The notes under the pieces are model-generated. The model worked only from the letters and a program-made list of their open reading frames with translations. It had not been told where the DNA came from and searched no databases. A program made the translations under genes and the position numbers. Of a stretch of 64,000 bases of DNA, positions 32,505-44,615 are shown one piece after another. Where the stretch lies: the NCBI GenBank assembly GCA_028386065.3, contig JAKUCV010003073.1:42360-106359 (forward strand). The letters are read 5' to 3'. Each line of letters opens with the position of its first letter. Within the stretch, counting starts at the first letter, position 1. This DNA is from Turnera subulata. Its lineage: Eukaryota > Streptophyta > Magnoliopsida > Malpighiales > Passifloraceae.

Positions 32505-33071
32505 CTTATGCATTTTTGGTTTCCAAATTTACATAACATCAATATATGATTTATCAAGAACATACATATGATGTATAGGAATAATATGTTGATGTAAATA
32601 TTAAGTTCCTATGTTGCCTTCCATGATAAGTACTCATCATTGCTTAGATCAACATTTGGTAGGTTTTTCCAGAGCAAGGTGCCAATGTTTATCCTAGCAA
32701 GGTGTGACGGGATAATTGTTATATCTGAACTGCTTGTTATGGTGTTGAACTTAACTAGGTCATCTTAATAGGATTAAGGACTTAGAGGCAAGGAGTTGGG
32801 CAAAGTCTATAAGATAGACTAGAACAAGTGTTGTTCACTCAACTATCCAAGAGTTACATAGAGATGTAATTGACAAGAGTTGTCTACCTAAATAACTATG
32901 ATGTATGCGATCAGCCAAAGCTGACATATCTTGTAGTGAAATATGGATCTTGGCCTACTTATAATTGTCTTGATTTATGTAGTAGGAGCATCATTTAATA
33001 GAATTCCTTGTTAAATGATTTTGTATGCATGACTCTTATTTGTGTGAGTTGATCGTTGTTGTAGAATTTTC

Positions 33072-34124
33072 ATGGCACAAAACACTAGCACATTATCACT
33101 GCGATCGGTCCTTGAGAAGGAAAAGCTGAATGGGAACAACTTCCTGAAATGGTATCGCAATTTGAGGATAGTCCTCAAACAAGAAAAAAAATTGTATGTC
33201 CTCGAAGGGCCTGTTCCAAATGAATCGGCGCCTAGTGCTCCAAGGGCAGAAAGGGATGCTTATAAGAAGCATCTCGATGATGGATTGGATATTGCATGCC
33301 TTATGCTGATCACCATGGACTCTGAGCTTCAGAAGCAACATGAGAACATGGGGGCGTTCGATATGATCGAACACCTAAAGATGCTCTTTGAGGAGCAAGC
33401 AAAGCATGAGAGGTATGAGACCTCTAAGGCATTGTTCCAATGCAAGATGGCTGAGACATCACCCTTTAGACCTCATGTGCTTAAAATGATTGGATACATT
33501 GAAAGCCTTTAGGGTCTAGGGTTTCCTTTGCAAAAGGAGTTGGCTGTTGATCTAGTCCTGCAATCGTTGCAGGATAGTTACAGCCAATTTGTCATGAACT
33601 TCAATATGAATCATCTTGACAAATCTTTGTCCGAGTTGCTTAACATGTTGGGAATAGTTGAGCGACAAATGAAGACAAATAAGTCCAATAGCATATTGAT
33701 GTTTGGAAGCGGCAAAGGAAAGGGTAAAGCTAAGGTGAAGAAATCAGCCAAAAAGTTTGGTGCATCATTTTCACAAGTGCTGAAACCCAAAGGTGGTGTT
33801 GCAAAGGAAGGACAATGCTTCCATTGCAAGAAAATGGGCCATTGGAAACGTAACTGCCATGTTAACCTTCAAGAGTTGAAGAAACAGAAAGGGAGTGAGA
33901 CTTTTACTTCAGGTATGTTCGTTATAGAAGCTAATATCTCTATCTCTGCATCATGGGTATTAGATACCGGATGTGGTTCTCACATTTGTGTAAATGTGCA
34001 GGAACTAAGAAAGAGTAGGAGATTGGCAAATGGTGAGAAAGACCTACGTGTGGGAAATGTAGCAAGAGTTGCTGCATTAGCCGTAGGACTTAATATCTAT
34101 CCTTACCGAGTGGTTTGGTTTTAG
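33072..34124 (+). pseudogene. gag: copia gag and protease
   Basis: ATG 33072 opens a copia gag (LEKEKLNGNNFLKWYRNLRI, DAYKKHLDDGLDI, FEEQAKHERYETSKALF). A stop at 33510-33512 interrupts IESL/GLGFPLQKELA, after which the same frame continues. A zinc knuckle CFHCKKMGHWKRNC (CX2CX4HX4C) lies at about 33808-33852. Protease follows: SWVLDTGCGSHI with the DTG active site intact at about 33960. The frame is lost near 34105, where the continuation shifts by one register. Confidence 0.9.
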
Positions 34125-35864
34125 AACTAGACGATTGTTATTATGTACCAACCATAAGTAGGAATTTAATTTCTGTTTCTTGTCTGGACAAGAAAGGCTT
34201 TTCACTTGTAATAAAGAACAATTGTTGTTCTATTTATTTAAATGATGTTTATTATGATGGTGCATATTTGAGCAATGGTTTGTATGTTCTAAACTTAGAA
34301 ACCGCAATCTATAACATTAATACAAAGAAGGTTAGAATGAACGATTCTAATGAAACCTACCATTGGCATTGTCGTTTAGGCCATATAAACGAGACTCATA
34401 TATCTAAGCTCCACAAAGATGGACTTTTAGACTCATTTGATTTTGAATCATTTCAGACATGTGAGTCATGTTTGTTAGGCAAAATGACTAAGGCTCTTTT
34501 TACCGGTAAGGGTGAGAGAGCATCGGACTTGTTAGGCCTTATATATACTGATGTATGCGGACCTATGTCTACACAGGCTAGAGGCGGTTTTTCATACTTC
34601 ATTACATTTACTGATGATTTCAATAGATATGGCTATGTGTATCTAATGAAACACAAGTCAGAATCCTTTGAAAAGTTCAAAGAATTCAAGAATGAAGTAC
34701 AGAGTCAACTCGGTAAAAGTATTAAAATGCTTCGATCAGATCGGGTAGGTGAATACTTAGACCGAGAATTTCTTGATCATCTAAATGAGTGTGGTATAGT
34801 GTCACATCTCACTCCACCGGGTACGCCTCAATGGAATGATGTATCCGAAAGGAGGAATAGAACTTTTCTATAAATGGTTCGTTCAATGATGAGTCAAGCT
34901 GACCTTCCTCCTTCATTTTGGAGACATGCATTATTGAGTGTTACATTTACAATTAACCGTGTTCCATCTAAATCGGCAGAAAAGACACCATATGAGATAT
35001 GGACTGGGAAGTGTCCCAATTTTTCTTTTATGAGGATTTGGCGTTGTGAGGCTTACGTGAGAGGTGAAGCATCGGATAAACTCGGCCGTAAATCCGACAA
35101 ATGCCTCTTTGTAGGATATCCTAAGGAAACTAAAGGGTATTATTTCTATAATCCTTTAGAGCACAAAGTGTTTGTTGCTAGGGCTCCTATTTTTCTAGAA
35201 AGAAAATTTATTTCTAGAAGAATCAGTGGGAGGAAAATAGAACTTGAAGAAGTTCGAGATATAGCGGCTAAGATGGAACAAGGACAGGAACCACAAGATG
35301 TTGTGGGTGAGAATCCTGTGCCTGTAACACATGGACCGCGTAGGTCGGATAGGACTCGGTATGAGCCTGAGAGATATGGATTTCTTACGACACATATTGG
35401 AGACGTGATGCTCATAGATGAGGATGAGCCCACTTCCGATCAGCAGGCCATTACGGGTCCGGACTCTGAGAAGTGGCTAGAAGCCATGAATTCGGAAATG
35501 AAATCCATGTACGAAAACAAGGTATGGACCTTGGTTGATCCACCTGAAGTGGTAAAACCCATAGGGTGGAAATGGGTCTTTAAGAAAAAGACCGACATGG
35601 ATGGTAATGTGATTTACCTTTAAAAAGCGATTGGTTGCGAAAGGTTTCAAACAAGTTCATGGCATTGACTATGATGAAACTTTCTCACTAGTTGCCATGG
35701 TTAAATCCATCCAGATTCTATTGGCTATAGCAGCATACTATGATTATGAGATATGGCAAAGGGATGTCAAAACCGGTTTCCTTAACGGAAATTTCTTAGA
35801 GGATGTGTATATGACATAGCCTGAAGGTTTTGTCGATCTAGATAATGCTAATATGGTATGCAAG
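34115..35864 (+). pseudogene. copia integrase and N-terminal reverse transcriptase
   Basis: After LELDDCYYVPTISRNLISVSCLD comes the integrase: zinc finger HCRLGHINETHI...CESCLLGK, then TDVCGPMSTQARGG (first D of the DDE core), SDRVGEYLDREF (second D; normally SDRGGEY), SERRNRTFL-stop-MVRSMMSQ with the catalytic E. The stop at 34871-34873 replaces an aspartate codon. PTSDQQAITGPDSEKWLEAMNSEM then WTLVDPPE opens RT, with a frameshift near 35623 (KKTDMDG) and a stop at 35817-35819. It is cut at 35864 by the solo LTR. Confidence 0.88.
35860..35864 (+). other. Target site duplication of inner solo copia LTR (left)
   Basis: GCAAG, repeated at 37205-37209. Confidence 0.9.
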
Positions 35865-37204
35865 TGTAAGTTTCCCTAAGCTATATGACATTCATATACA
35901 ACATCAAATGCACAGCGGAAGCAAGGAAACTTAACCAAGAACCAAGTGAAGCATGCATAAACCGTATAACAAAATTACATACCTTATGTGGTTGAGGTCT
36001 TTCACTCAACTGAAGTATGGAATCAGCAAGAGCAAGACTAAGGCCTGGCTCCTCTACGGTATCCACACGAACCGTGATCAAGGTGGAGTCGTCTCACGAT
36101 CCAACTTCCGAGCACTCCCGGACTAGGTGCTAGCAGCAGAAAATGGGAGCTTGTATGGTTGTGGTGTTTTAGGATGTTTCTTCTTTCACAAAGAAGAACA
36201 AAGGTTGGGAGAGTGATGGAGAGGTCTAAAATTGATGCTTAGTGAATCAAACCAACCCAAAACGACCCTGGTCCATCCACAGTCCAACCGCAGTCCAACC
36301 ACACCCGGTCCAACCATGGTCCAACCACGGTTCAACCAACTGCTCGAATCAACGGTTCTATGTGTGTGACCCTGTAGGCACTTGTAACATCCGGAAATAA
36401 TTGTAAAAACTCATTTTACAATTATAAACAAAGAGCGGCGTCTAGCAACACATCATTGCTACCCGAACGACAAGATCAGTACTGATTCTCTATGCCTCGG
36501 AATATGTCATCGTCCCTTCGTCCCATTATCTAGATCAAACACGAGACATGGAATATGTCAATCTCGTATATGTTTAATCTATGTTTCTTGATCCCCGAGT
36601 TAACTGTACAAAACGGATACCCGTGATATCACCATATCACCTAATCCGAGCATGGCCATGCATTTAACAGTTCAACTCTATCAAGAAAACATACGATAAT
36701 ATACCCGTTATATGGGTCGGACGAATCCCCTCTTGATCAATCAAAACCTACTACATACTCGGCATATACCCAATGATTACCCTTATGTCCACCCAGTTAC
36801 GGATGACTAGGAATAATATCAAAGTACATGATTCATATGTTGGATACCTTGACGATCTCAGGTCGGAGGACAATTACATCTAAAAGAACCACTAATGACA
36901 TACATATAACGTTCCAGGTAGGGTTCTTATGTGGGTCGGTCCAGTCCACAAGTTCTCCAACTTGTACCCGTATGTAGAATTCATATCACATATGCAATTA
37001 TCAACATACGCTAGTCTTAATTTATTATTACAACCCATCCGTAATAATAATCGACTAGGGACATTTAAGAATATGAAATATTCCAGGGTTATAAGTATGT
37101 GCAAGCGTTTATCTCATAAACGATACTTATTGGAATAACCTTAATGTGTATACATGACAACAAATAATCATCCATGATTGGCTTTTGGGCATATTACACT
37201 AACA
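35865..37204 (-). mobile_element. Solo copia LTR inside copia RT
   Basis: 1340 bp, TGTAAGTTTCCC to TTACACTAACA, reverse orientation, flanked by GCAAG. It belongs to the same family as its host, so the family transposed at least twice at different times. Confidence 0.92.
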
Positions 37205-38290
37205 GCAAGTTGCAGAGATCCATTTATGGATTGAAGCAAGCTTCTAGGAGTTAGAATCTTCGTTTTAATGAAGTAATCAAAGAGTTTGGTTTCATTAAGA
37301 ACGAAGATGAATCATCTGTTTACAAGAAGGTTAGTGGGAGCACTATTGTTTTCTTGTTGTTGTATGATGACGACATCCTACTCAATAGGAATGATATTCC
37401 GACACTACAGTCAGTAAAGGCTTGGTTAGGAAAGAATTTCTCGATGAAGGACTTAGGAGAAGCTGCGTATGTGTTAGGTATAAAGATGTATAGAGATAGA
37501 TCCAAAAGGCTTCTCGGGCTAAGTCAGAGTACGTATATTGACAAGGTGCTAAAGAGGTTTAGCATGCTACATTCCAAGAAAGGATTCTTGCCCTTGTCAC
37601 ATGGCATATCTCTCTCAAAGAATCAATGTCTTAGTACATCTAAGGAGAGAGCGGAAGAGTAAGATTTCTTATGCTTCAGCAATAGGATCTATCATGTATG
37701 CCATGCTATGTACTCGACCGGATGTCGCTTATGCTTTGAGTGTCACAAGCAGATACCAATCTATTCCCGGTGAGAGTCACTAGACAGCGGTTAAGAACAA
37801 CTTTAAGTACTTGAGAAGGACTAAGGATGCATTCATGGTTTATGGAAGTGTGGATGAGCTTGTTGTAAACGGTTACACAGACACTAGCTTCCAAACCGAC
37901 AGGGATGATTTTAGATCGCAACCAGGTTATGTGTTTTGTCTTGGAGGTGGTGCTGTATGCTGGAAGAGTTTAAAGCAAGAGACAGTAGTTGATTCTACAA
38001 CCGAGGCTGAGTACATTGCTGCCTCAGATGCGGCAAAAGAGGCTGTTTGGATCAAGAAGTTCGTAACTGAACTTGGTGTGGTTTCAAGCATTGAGAGTCC
38101 GATTGAGCTCTATTGTGATAACAATGGGACAATTGCACAGGCTCAGGAGTCGAGATACCACCAGAGATCCAAACATATACTCCGACGCTATCATCTTCTT
38201 AGAGAGATCATAGATAGAGGCGATGTCAGGCTGTTCAGAGTTTTTTTTGAGAACAATGTAGGAGATCCGTTGACTAAGCCGCTCATTTAG
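37205..38290 (+). pseudogene. copia reverse transcriptase C-terminal part and RNase H
   Basis: Starts LQRSIYGLKQASRS-stop. The RT active site reads LLLYDDDILL where copia normally has YVDD. KNFSMKDLGEAAYVLGIKMYRD and SQSTYIDKVLKRFSM follow. A frameshift near 37640 and a stop at 37782 interrupt the connection. RNase H is complete: GYTDTSFQ, DSTTEAEYIAASDAAKEAVW, LYCDNNGTIAQA, RSKHILRRYH, DPLTKPL, with catalytic D, E and D all present. Confidence 0.88.
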
Positions 38291-38364
38291 CAGAAGCATG
38301 ATGGTCATGCTGCGTCCATTGGTATTAGATACATGTATGATTGGCTTCAGTACAAGTTGGAGAT

Positions 38365-39970
38365 TGTTAGTGTAATATGCCCAAAAGCCAATCAATGGAT
38401 GTTTATTTGTAGTCATGTATATACATTAAGGTTATTCCAATAAATATGTTTATAAGATAAACGCTTGCACATATTTATAACCCTAGAATATTTCATATTC
38501 TTAAATGTCCCTTGTCGAATACTATTGTAATAATAAATTAAGACTAGCATATGCTGAGAATTATATGTGATATAAATTCTACATAGGGGTACAAGTTAGA
38601 GAACTTGTGGACTGGACCGATCCACATAAGAACCCTACATGGAGCGTAATATGATTGTCATTAGCGGTTCTTATATGTATTGTCCTTAGACCTGAGATCA
38701 TCAAGGTTCCCAACATGTGAGTCGTATACTTTGATATTACTCTTGGCTATTTCGTAAATGTGTAGACCTTAGTGTAATCATTGGGTATATGATAAGTGTG
38801 TAGTGGGTTTTCTACGATCAAGATGGGATTCCTCCAACCCATATAACAGGTATATTATCGGATAATTTTCTTGATAGAGTTGAACCGTAAATGCATGGCC
38901 ATGCTCGGATTATGATATGGTGATATCAATAGTATCCGTTTTTCACGGTTAACTCGGGGACCAAGAAATTTGGATTAAACATATACGAGATTGACATATT
39001 TCATGTCTCGTGTTTAATCTTGATAATGGGACGAAGGGACGATGACATGTTTGCGAGGCATATTGAATCAGTACTGATCTTGTCGTTCGGGTAGCAATGA
39101 TGTGTTGCTAGACGCCGCTCTTTGCTTATAATTGTAAAGGAGTTTACAATTATTCCCGAATGTTACAAGTGCCTACAGGGTCACACACTTAGAGCCGTTG
39201 ATTCGAGCTTGTGGTTGAACTACGGTTGGACCGTGGTTGAACCAGGTATTTGAGCTTGTGGTTGGACCATGATTGGACCGTGGTTGGATCGTGGTTGGGC
39301 TAGGGTCGTTTTGGGCTGGTTTGTTTCACTAAATGTCTGATTTATTGAACCATAATTAGTGTCGTGTGTTGTCTACTCCCATTAGCACTTAGTGGAGTCA
39401 TGATTAGCTAAAAGCTAATCATGTTGGCCAAAGGTGTTGGCCACTTTGTCACATGCTTTTGTGAGTAGGACTAGTGAGTATAATCTGACTGTGCCTTGTG
39501 TGTTCTTCACTATTGCATTCTGAATTTTCAGAGCATTGTGAGCTTGAGAGCTTGAGAGAGTGATCAGATCATTCATCCTTTTGATTCTGAATTCTTGAGA
39601 GCTTGAGAGTGTCTTTGAGTTTTCAGAGCAAGAACACACACACATCCATTTCTTTGAGAAAGAAAAACACAAGCTTTAGCTTCCAAAACCTGCTGCTAGC
39701 ACATCAGTTCGGGGGTGCTCGGGGTTGGTGATCGTGAGATGGTTGCTGGATAGCTATCACGGTTAGTGTGAATACCATAGAGGAGCGGGATTTTCTGTCC
39801 GGCTCTTGCTGATTTGGATCATCAGTTGAGTGAAAGACCTCAACCGAACCAGGTACGATTTTTATCTCTCGGTTTACTCAGTTTCACATGGATCCTCCAT
39901 GAGTATCGGGATTTCCACTGCACAATTTTGTGTATTTTAATTGTCAATTTGCATGACCCGGTTACTTACA
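38365..39970 (+). repeat. copia 3' LTR
   Basis: 1606 bp, same ends as the 5' LTR. It differs from it by substitutions and by extra GGTTGGACC units and an added block near 39826-39857. Confidence 0.92.
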
Positions 39971-40524
39971 GATGAGTGGTTGACAACAACAGTTTCCATT
40001 TCAGTTTTGGTGCCTTATGAGGCTTTGTATGGGCGGAAGTGCTGTAGTCCGATCTGTTGAGATGAGGAGGGTCTGAGGCAGGTGATTGGTCCAGATCTTG
40101 TCCAGGAGACTATGGATCAGATTGAGGTGGTCAAGCAGTGTATGAGAGCTGCTCAGGACCGACAGAGGAGTTATGCTGATAAGCATCATCGAGAGATGGA
40201 GTACAGTGTAGGAGACAGGGTATTCCTCCGTGTTGCTCCCTGGAGAGGTGTTATCCGGTTTGGGGGGAAGGGCAAGTTGAGCCCTCGTTATGTCAGACCT
40301 TATGAGATCGTGGAGCGGATTGGTCCGCTGGCTTATAGATTGGCTTTACAGGAGGAGTTGTCTCGTATACATGATGTATTCCATTTCTTGATGTTGAGGT
40401 GTTATTGGTCTGATCCGAGCCATGTGGTACCACCTAAGGAGTTGGAAGTTGCTAATGTTTTGACTTATGTCGAGGAGCCGGTTGAGATCTTAGCTCGGGA
40501 AGTGCGATAGTTGAGGATTCGGAC
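39971..40524 (+). pseudogene. chromovirus integrase C-terminus and start of chromodomain
   Basis: Resumes after GATGA with PYEALYGRKC, then RSYADKHHREMEYSVGDRVFLRV, FGGKGKLSPRYVRPYEIVERIG and HDVFHFLMLR (normally FHVSMLR). VLTYVEEPVEILAREVR-stop-LRIRT is the start of a chromodomain-type region, cut at 40524 by the Tat element. A stop at 40056-40058 and another at 40508-40510 break the frame. Confidence 0.88.
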
Positions 40525-40960
40525 TGTGAACACTCAAATTTAGCCATCTATTTGTTTTGTTGGTCTATTATTGGGATTTTGAGCCCAAGGTTAATCTATA
40601 TTATTTTTTGGTCTCTTATTTGGCTTAGAAACCCAACAAATAAATTCATGGACTATTCTTATAATTAGGCCCAAGATTAGCACGATTTTTCTGACTTAGT
40701 TATCTCTGATTTTCGTTGGATTAGAGGCCCAATTAAGTTAGAATGATATTTTTCCTTTTTATTGAATAAAAGAGGAATCATCTTAATCCTTGAAGTGGAG
40801 GTTAAGTAATTGTGTTTAGATGGAAAGAATCTAGAGTTTCCCTCAAGAAAAAAAAGTTTTTCTGGTCCAGGGATCGTTACTTTTCGTGCAAGAATCGAAT
40901 TGGAGTCAAAATATGTAAAACCCGGTCAAGCTTGGAATTGCGCTGAAAAATAGCAGACTG

Positions 40961-41070
40961 GCTGGTGGTCATGGCGACAAGACCGCCACCAGCCGACGGT
41001 CATGGGCTCATGACCGCCACCTACAGGCGGTCATCCTGACATGACCGCCCGCAGTGGCGGTCATCGGCCC
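40961..41070. repeat. GGCGGTCATG direct and inverted repeats, Tat U3
   Basis: GGTGGTCATGGCGAC, GACCGCCACC, CGGTCATGGGCTCATGACCGCC, GGCGGTCAT and CATGACCGCC follow one another, so the decamer GGCGGTCATG occurs in both orientations and can pair. The 3' LTR carries the same block at 51761-51870. Confidence 0.8.
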
Positions 41071-41175
41071 AAAATTTCGTTTTTCCTTTTTTATGACTCC
41101 TACTTTTAGCCATCAGATTTAGGGTTTTAATCTGGACCCTAGGATCAAAACCACGACCCCTGAGGCCCTGAGCAC

Positions 41176-41183
41176 TATAAATA
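41176..41183 (+). promoter_or_regulatory. Tat LTR TATA box
   Basis: GCACTATAAATAGAACCC. The 3' LTR has the same box at 51992-51999. Confidence 0.75.
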
Positions 41184-41596
41184 GAACCCTCATAACACAA
41201 GTTAGGGGATTTTGGCGGGGATTGGCCATTAAGCTTTTTGCTTGGGAAAACTCTACCCTTTTCCTCTCTCAATTCGATTTTCTCTCTTTTCTCTGCTGGA
41301 TTTCATGTGGTGTGTTGTCTAGTGTTGTTTCAGTATTAGATCCAGAGCCAATCAACGTGGAGTTGAGGAACGGAAAGCGATTGGAGGCGCTTTACATACA
41401 TCAAATGCGAAGAACGCGAAGAACAATGAAGAACACACCCTTGGTGGTAACTCGATTTCTTCTCTCTTTAATCTCAAATTTCTCTGCGATTTTTTTGGGA
41501 TTATTTGCTGATAGTGACATTGTAACGTCCCGGCTTGTCGACTGTCACTACAGACCAACACGGGACCTTTCCAACATGCTTTGTCCTCACTCGCAC

Positions 41597-41669
41597 GTTT
41601 CCGGGGAAAACTTCCCAGGAGGTCACCCATCCTAGAATTGCTGCAAGTCAAGCACGTTTAACTTTGGAG
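41597..41669 (-). repeat. 5S rRNA-like segment in left TRIM LTR
   Basis: The reverse strand reads CTCCAAAGTTAAACGTGCTTG, diverges, then CTAGGATGGGTGACCTCC and TGGGAAG, as in the 3' half of plant 5S rRNA including the box C region. It is a transposon-borne derivative, not a 5S gene. Confidence 0.9.
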
Positions 41670-42109
41670 TTTTTCTAGAATGAGCACCGAAAAGGTAGGT
41701 GCACCTTGTTGATATAATTAGTACCCATCAAACCGTTTAAGCTACTCTCAATTGTACAGTCCCATACCTGTACAACCTCGAAATCGCTCTAACTGTGCAG
41801 CCCCATCCCTACACAGTCTCAGGATCTCTCCTATTCCGGTGTGGATCGGTTCATTCCCGTGCCCCTCCTTCTAGAAGCCTGCCAGAAGCCGCTCCTTGTC
41901 CATGCTCATCTCGGCACCGGCGTACACTTCCCGCCCTCATAGACCCCGGGATGTCACAGGCCCACCAGCTTCCGCTAGGTTCGTCCCCGAACCCTACACC
42001 GTACTAGAGGAGTCCTGGAGCTCCGCTACCAACTGTAACGTCCCGGCTTGTCGACTGTCACTACAGACCAACACGGGACCATTCCAACATGCTTTGTCCT
42101 CACTCGCAC

Positions 42110-42182
42110 GTTTCCGGGGAAAACTTCCCAGGAGGTCACCCATCCTAGAATTGCTGCAAGTCAAGCACGTTTAACTTTGGAG
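42110..42182 (-). repeat. 5S rRNA-like segment in right TRIM LTR
   Basis: Same sequence as in the left LTR, base for base as far as I can see. Confidence 0.9.
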
Positions 42183-42891
42183 TTTTTCTAGAATGAGCAC
42201 CGAAAAGGTAGGTGCACCTTGTTGATATAGTTAGTACCCATCAAACCATTTAAGCTACTCTCGATTGTACAGTCCCATACCTGTACAACCTCGAAATCGC
42301 TCTAACTGTGCAGCCCCATCCCTACACAGTCTCAGGATCTCTCCTATTCCGGTGTGGATCGGTTCATTCCCGTGCCCCTCCTTCTAGAAGCCTGCCAGAA
42401 GCCGCTCCTTGTCCATGCTCATCTCAGCACCGGCGTACACTTCCCGCCCTCATAGACCCCGGGATGTCACAGACATGCTTTCTTGAGTGTTGTTTCTAAC
42501 CGAAGAACTATGTGGGCTTTGAACCCAACCGGGGTACGTAGGATGTCTCTAGTGGATGAGACGCAAGCCAAATTATTTGTTTTCTTTTTCTTTTCTTTTT
42601 ATCTCGATTTTTATATATATAATTGTTGTTTGTTTGGTGCTGGATTCTGGTTTACACACACGCACCAAAACACAAGTATTCGCTTAAATTGCATATTATT
42701 TCGCCCAAGCATGGATGGGGTGCCTAATACCTTCCTATCTATGACGGACCCCCGAGTCTGGCGACTTTGGTTAGCAAATCTGGTTGCTTTGTGGGCATAA
42801 ACGAGTCATCTTGTGGTTTTTCGTGAGTTTTTCCACGACCAATAAAACTTGGGTGGCGACTTCATCGATTGCCGAAAGGTTGGCGATCACA

Positions 42892-42913
42892 GTTTTGCGA
42901 CTCCAGTAGGGAT
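42892..42913 (+). other. Tat primer binding site
   Basis: After the LTR end, TTTGCGACTCCAGTAGGGAT resembles the TGGCGACTC-type site of Tat/Ogre elements, which use an arginine tRNA. One or two mismatches are present. Confidence 0.6.
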
Positions 42914-43643
42914 ATCCAGGGCTTAAGAAATAATGTGCAATTTTCGCTTGAGTTTTGTGTTTTGTTATGTGTCACTTGCATGCTTGCATTGATAATTGTG
43001 TGTTTAACCTCTACCTTAAGGGAGCGCGACATTCCTTGCCCATGGCATACCATCACTCATGGTGATCGTGGCTTGCGTTTGTCCGTTACCCGCCGCGCGC
43101 TTAGATTGGGCACCTCGGCCTACGACCTCACGCGGCACCACTCGTGTCACATGTGAGTAGGTTGAACCACCCATAGCAGCGGTTATTTGGCCCCCAACCA
43201 GCCTGCATATCCTTGCATGTAGTTGAACGTAACCCTAGGGGTACTTGCCTTGTATGGAAATATGTTGTGTAATTATGCTTGCCTTTCGTGGATCCAAATT
43301 AATTGCGCATTCATGTTTCCAAAAAACACAAAACCCTGGTCGAAAATTTTAACTAGTTTTTCAAAATTTCCTTTTACAAAATTAATTAAGGAGTTGATTT
43401 ATATTTTTCTAAAAAATAATTTATCAAAAAAAAACAAAAACAAAAAAATCAAAAATCGTCAAAAAAAACAAAAAAAATAAAAAAATAAAAACAAATCCTT
43501 TTTGTGCCTAAAAGACATGTTTTCAAATAAAAACTTCGGCTCCATGCTTTTCCTGTTTTTTCAAGCATTCTCCTTTGTGCATTTGAATAAGTGTCAAATC
43601 GATGGACGATTTCTTATACGTGCGCGCTTACTATTAGGACATC
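42914..43643 (+). other. Tat untranslated leader
   Basis: No coding content. An A-rich tract with few other bases lies at 43405-43500. The last bases, GTGCGCGCTTACTATTAGGA and CATC, precede the gag ATG. Confidence 0.65.
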
Positions 43644-44605
43644 ATGAGTAACGAAACTATCCAAGTCGACGACCCGACTGTGATGAAGGAGTTGATGGAG
43701 AAACTAAAAGGTGTTAGCATGACACATTTTCTTGGGGTATTAGAAGCCGCAAAGGGTGGTGATGGTATCGTAGCCCAAACTTCTAGGAAGGCCACTAGCA
43801 AAGCCGATGGTAAGCGGCCAATCATGATTGATGAAGACATGGAAATTCCTACAGCTCACCTAGAGGAGAAGGTTGACAAAATCGAGGTGATGCTCAAGGA
43901 CCTCAAGAGGAATGAGGATGACTATAACTTGGATCGTTTAGCTCTCTTCCCCGACGCTCGATTACCCGATAAGTTCAAGATGCCTGATTTTGACAAATTC
44001 GATGGGACGGGTTGTCCACACACAAATTTGAAGATCTATGTTTGCACTCTCTACCCCATTAGAATTGATCCGGAATTGATGGCACAACTCTTCCAACGCT
44101 CTTTAGGAGGGGCGGCACTACAATGGTACATGTCATTGGATGACAACCGTGGGAGGATATTTGCAAGGAATTTGTGGTTCACTACAAGTACAACATCGCC
44201 GTTGATGTCACCAAGAGGGATCTCGAGACCACTAAGCAACAAGCTCAAGAAACTTTCTCCGAGTTCATTACTAGGTGGCGCAATAAGGCATCCCGAATGG
44301 TGAAGCGCCCATCCGAGGAGGATCAAGTCCAAATGGTGATCAAGAACTTGCAACCTATCTACTACGACCGCATGGTGAGCAACTATTATCCCAAGTTCAA
44401 GGCTCTAATTGGATCGGGAACTCAATTGGAGGGTGCAATAACATCCGGAAAAATCAAGGTCAACAACGAGAACTCCTTTCAAAGGAAGAACAATGGTACA
44501 AACGCCAATAAGAAGTCCGCGGACGTAAACAATGTTGAGTCAAATGCTCCCATTCAGCTAGGTAGCACTAAAAGGCAATTCACTCAATTGTCTATGCCAC
44601 TCAGC
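43644..44605 (+). pseudogene. gag: Tat/Ogre gag
   Basis: ATG 43644 opens MSNETIQVDDPTVMKELMEK. The capsid-type core LPDKFKMPDFDKFDGTGCPHTN and FQRSLGGAALQWYMSLDD is the Tat gag pattern. A frameshift near 44165 moves the continuation (KEFVVHYKYNIAVDVTKRDLE, FITRWRNKASRMVKRPSEED, NLQPIYYDRM) to the third frame. It runs to FTQLSMPLSK, where the sequence turns into copia leader. Confidence 0.85.
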
Positions 44606-44615
44606 AAGTACTCAA

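Larger units (their letters stand above)
30189..39970 (+). mobile_element. Full-length, defective Ty1/copia element
   Basis: Two LTRs (30189-31733, 38365-39970), primer site GTGGTAGCGGAGCC right after the first, polypurine AAGTTGGAGAT before the second, and GATGA target duplications. Order gag, protease, integrase, RT, RNase H defines Ty1/copia. A 1.3-kb leader with palindrome array 5 lies between primer site and gag. The reading frame has several stops and frameshifts and a solo LTR in RT. I do not assign the copia lineage. Confidence 0.93.
3230..40524 (+). mobile_element. Old Ty3/gypsy chromovirus-type element, fragmented by nested insertions
   Basis: The pieces, read in order, make one element: LTR (3230-6169 and 14138-about 14545), protease end (about 14550-14895), RT (26480-27243), RT end, RNase H and integrase (28789-30188), integrase C-terminus with the start of a chromodomain (39971-40524). 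Four insertions with clean 5-bp target duplications separate the pieces. The LTR 3' end, primer site and gag are missing between 14545 and 14550, a deletion. The 3' LTR is not in the window because a Tat element begins at 40525. Stops and frameshifts occur in every coding piece. The protein motifs fit the Tekay/Del chromovirus group. Confidence 0.85.
41521..42471 (-). mobile_element. Cassandra-type TRIM with 5S rRNA-derived LTRs
   Basis: Two 438-bp LTRs (41521-41958, 42034-42471) differ at only about five positions and enclose 75 bp. GACAT flanks both sides (41516-41520, 42472-42476). The primer site TTGGTAGCGGAGCTCC is read on the reverse strand next to the right LTR, so the element points left. 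Each LTR contains, on the reverse strand, sequence matching plant 5S rRNA. That combination defines Cassandra. It has no coding capacity and depends on other elements. The few LTR differences suggest a recent insertion. Confidence 0.93.
40525..42891 (+). repeat. Tat 5' LTR containing a TRIM
   Basis: About 1.41 kb once the TRIM and its duplication are removed. GGCGGTCATG-type repeats at 40961-41070 lie about 100 bp upstream of the TATA box. The 3' end reads GATTGCCGAAAGGTTGGCGATCACA. Confidence 0.88.

Noticed and set aside
41352..41651. 5S rRNA gene
   Set aside because: Only the 3' half is recognisable, it lies in both LTRs of a TRIM, and there is no tandem 5S array.
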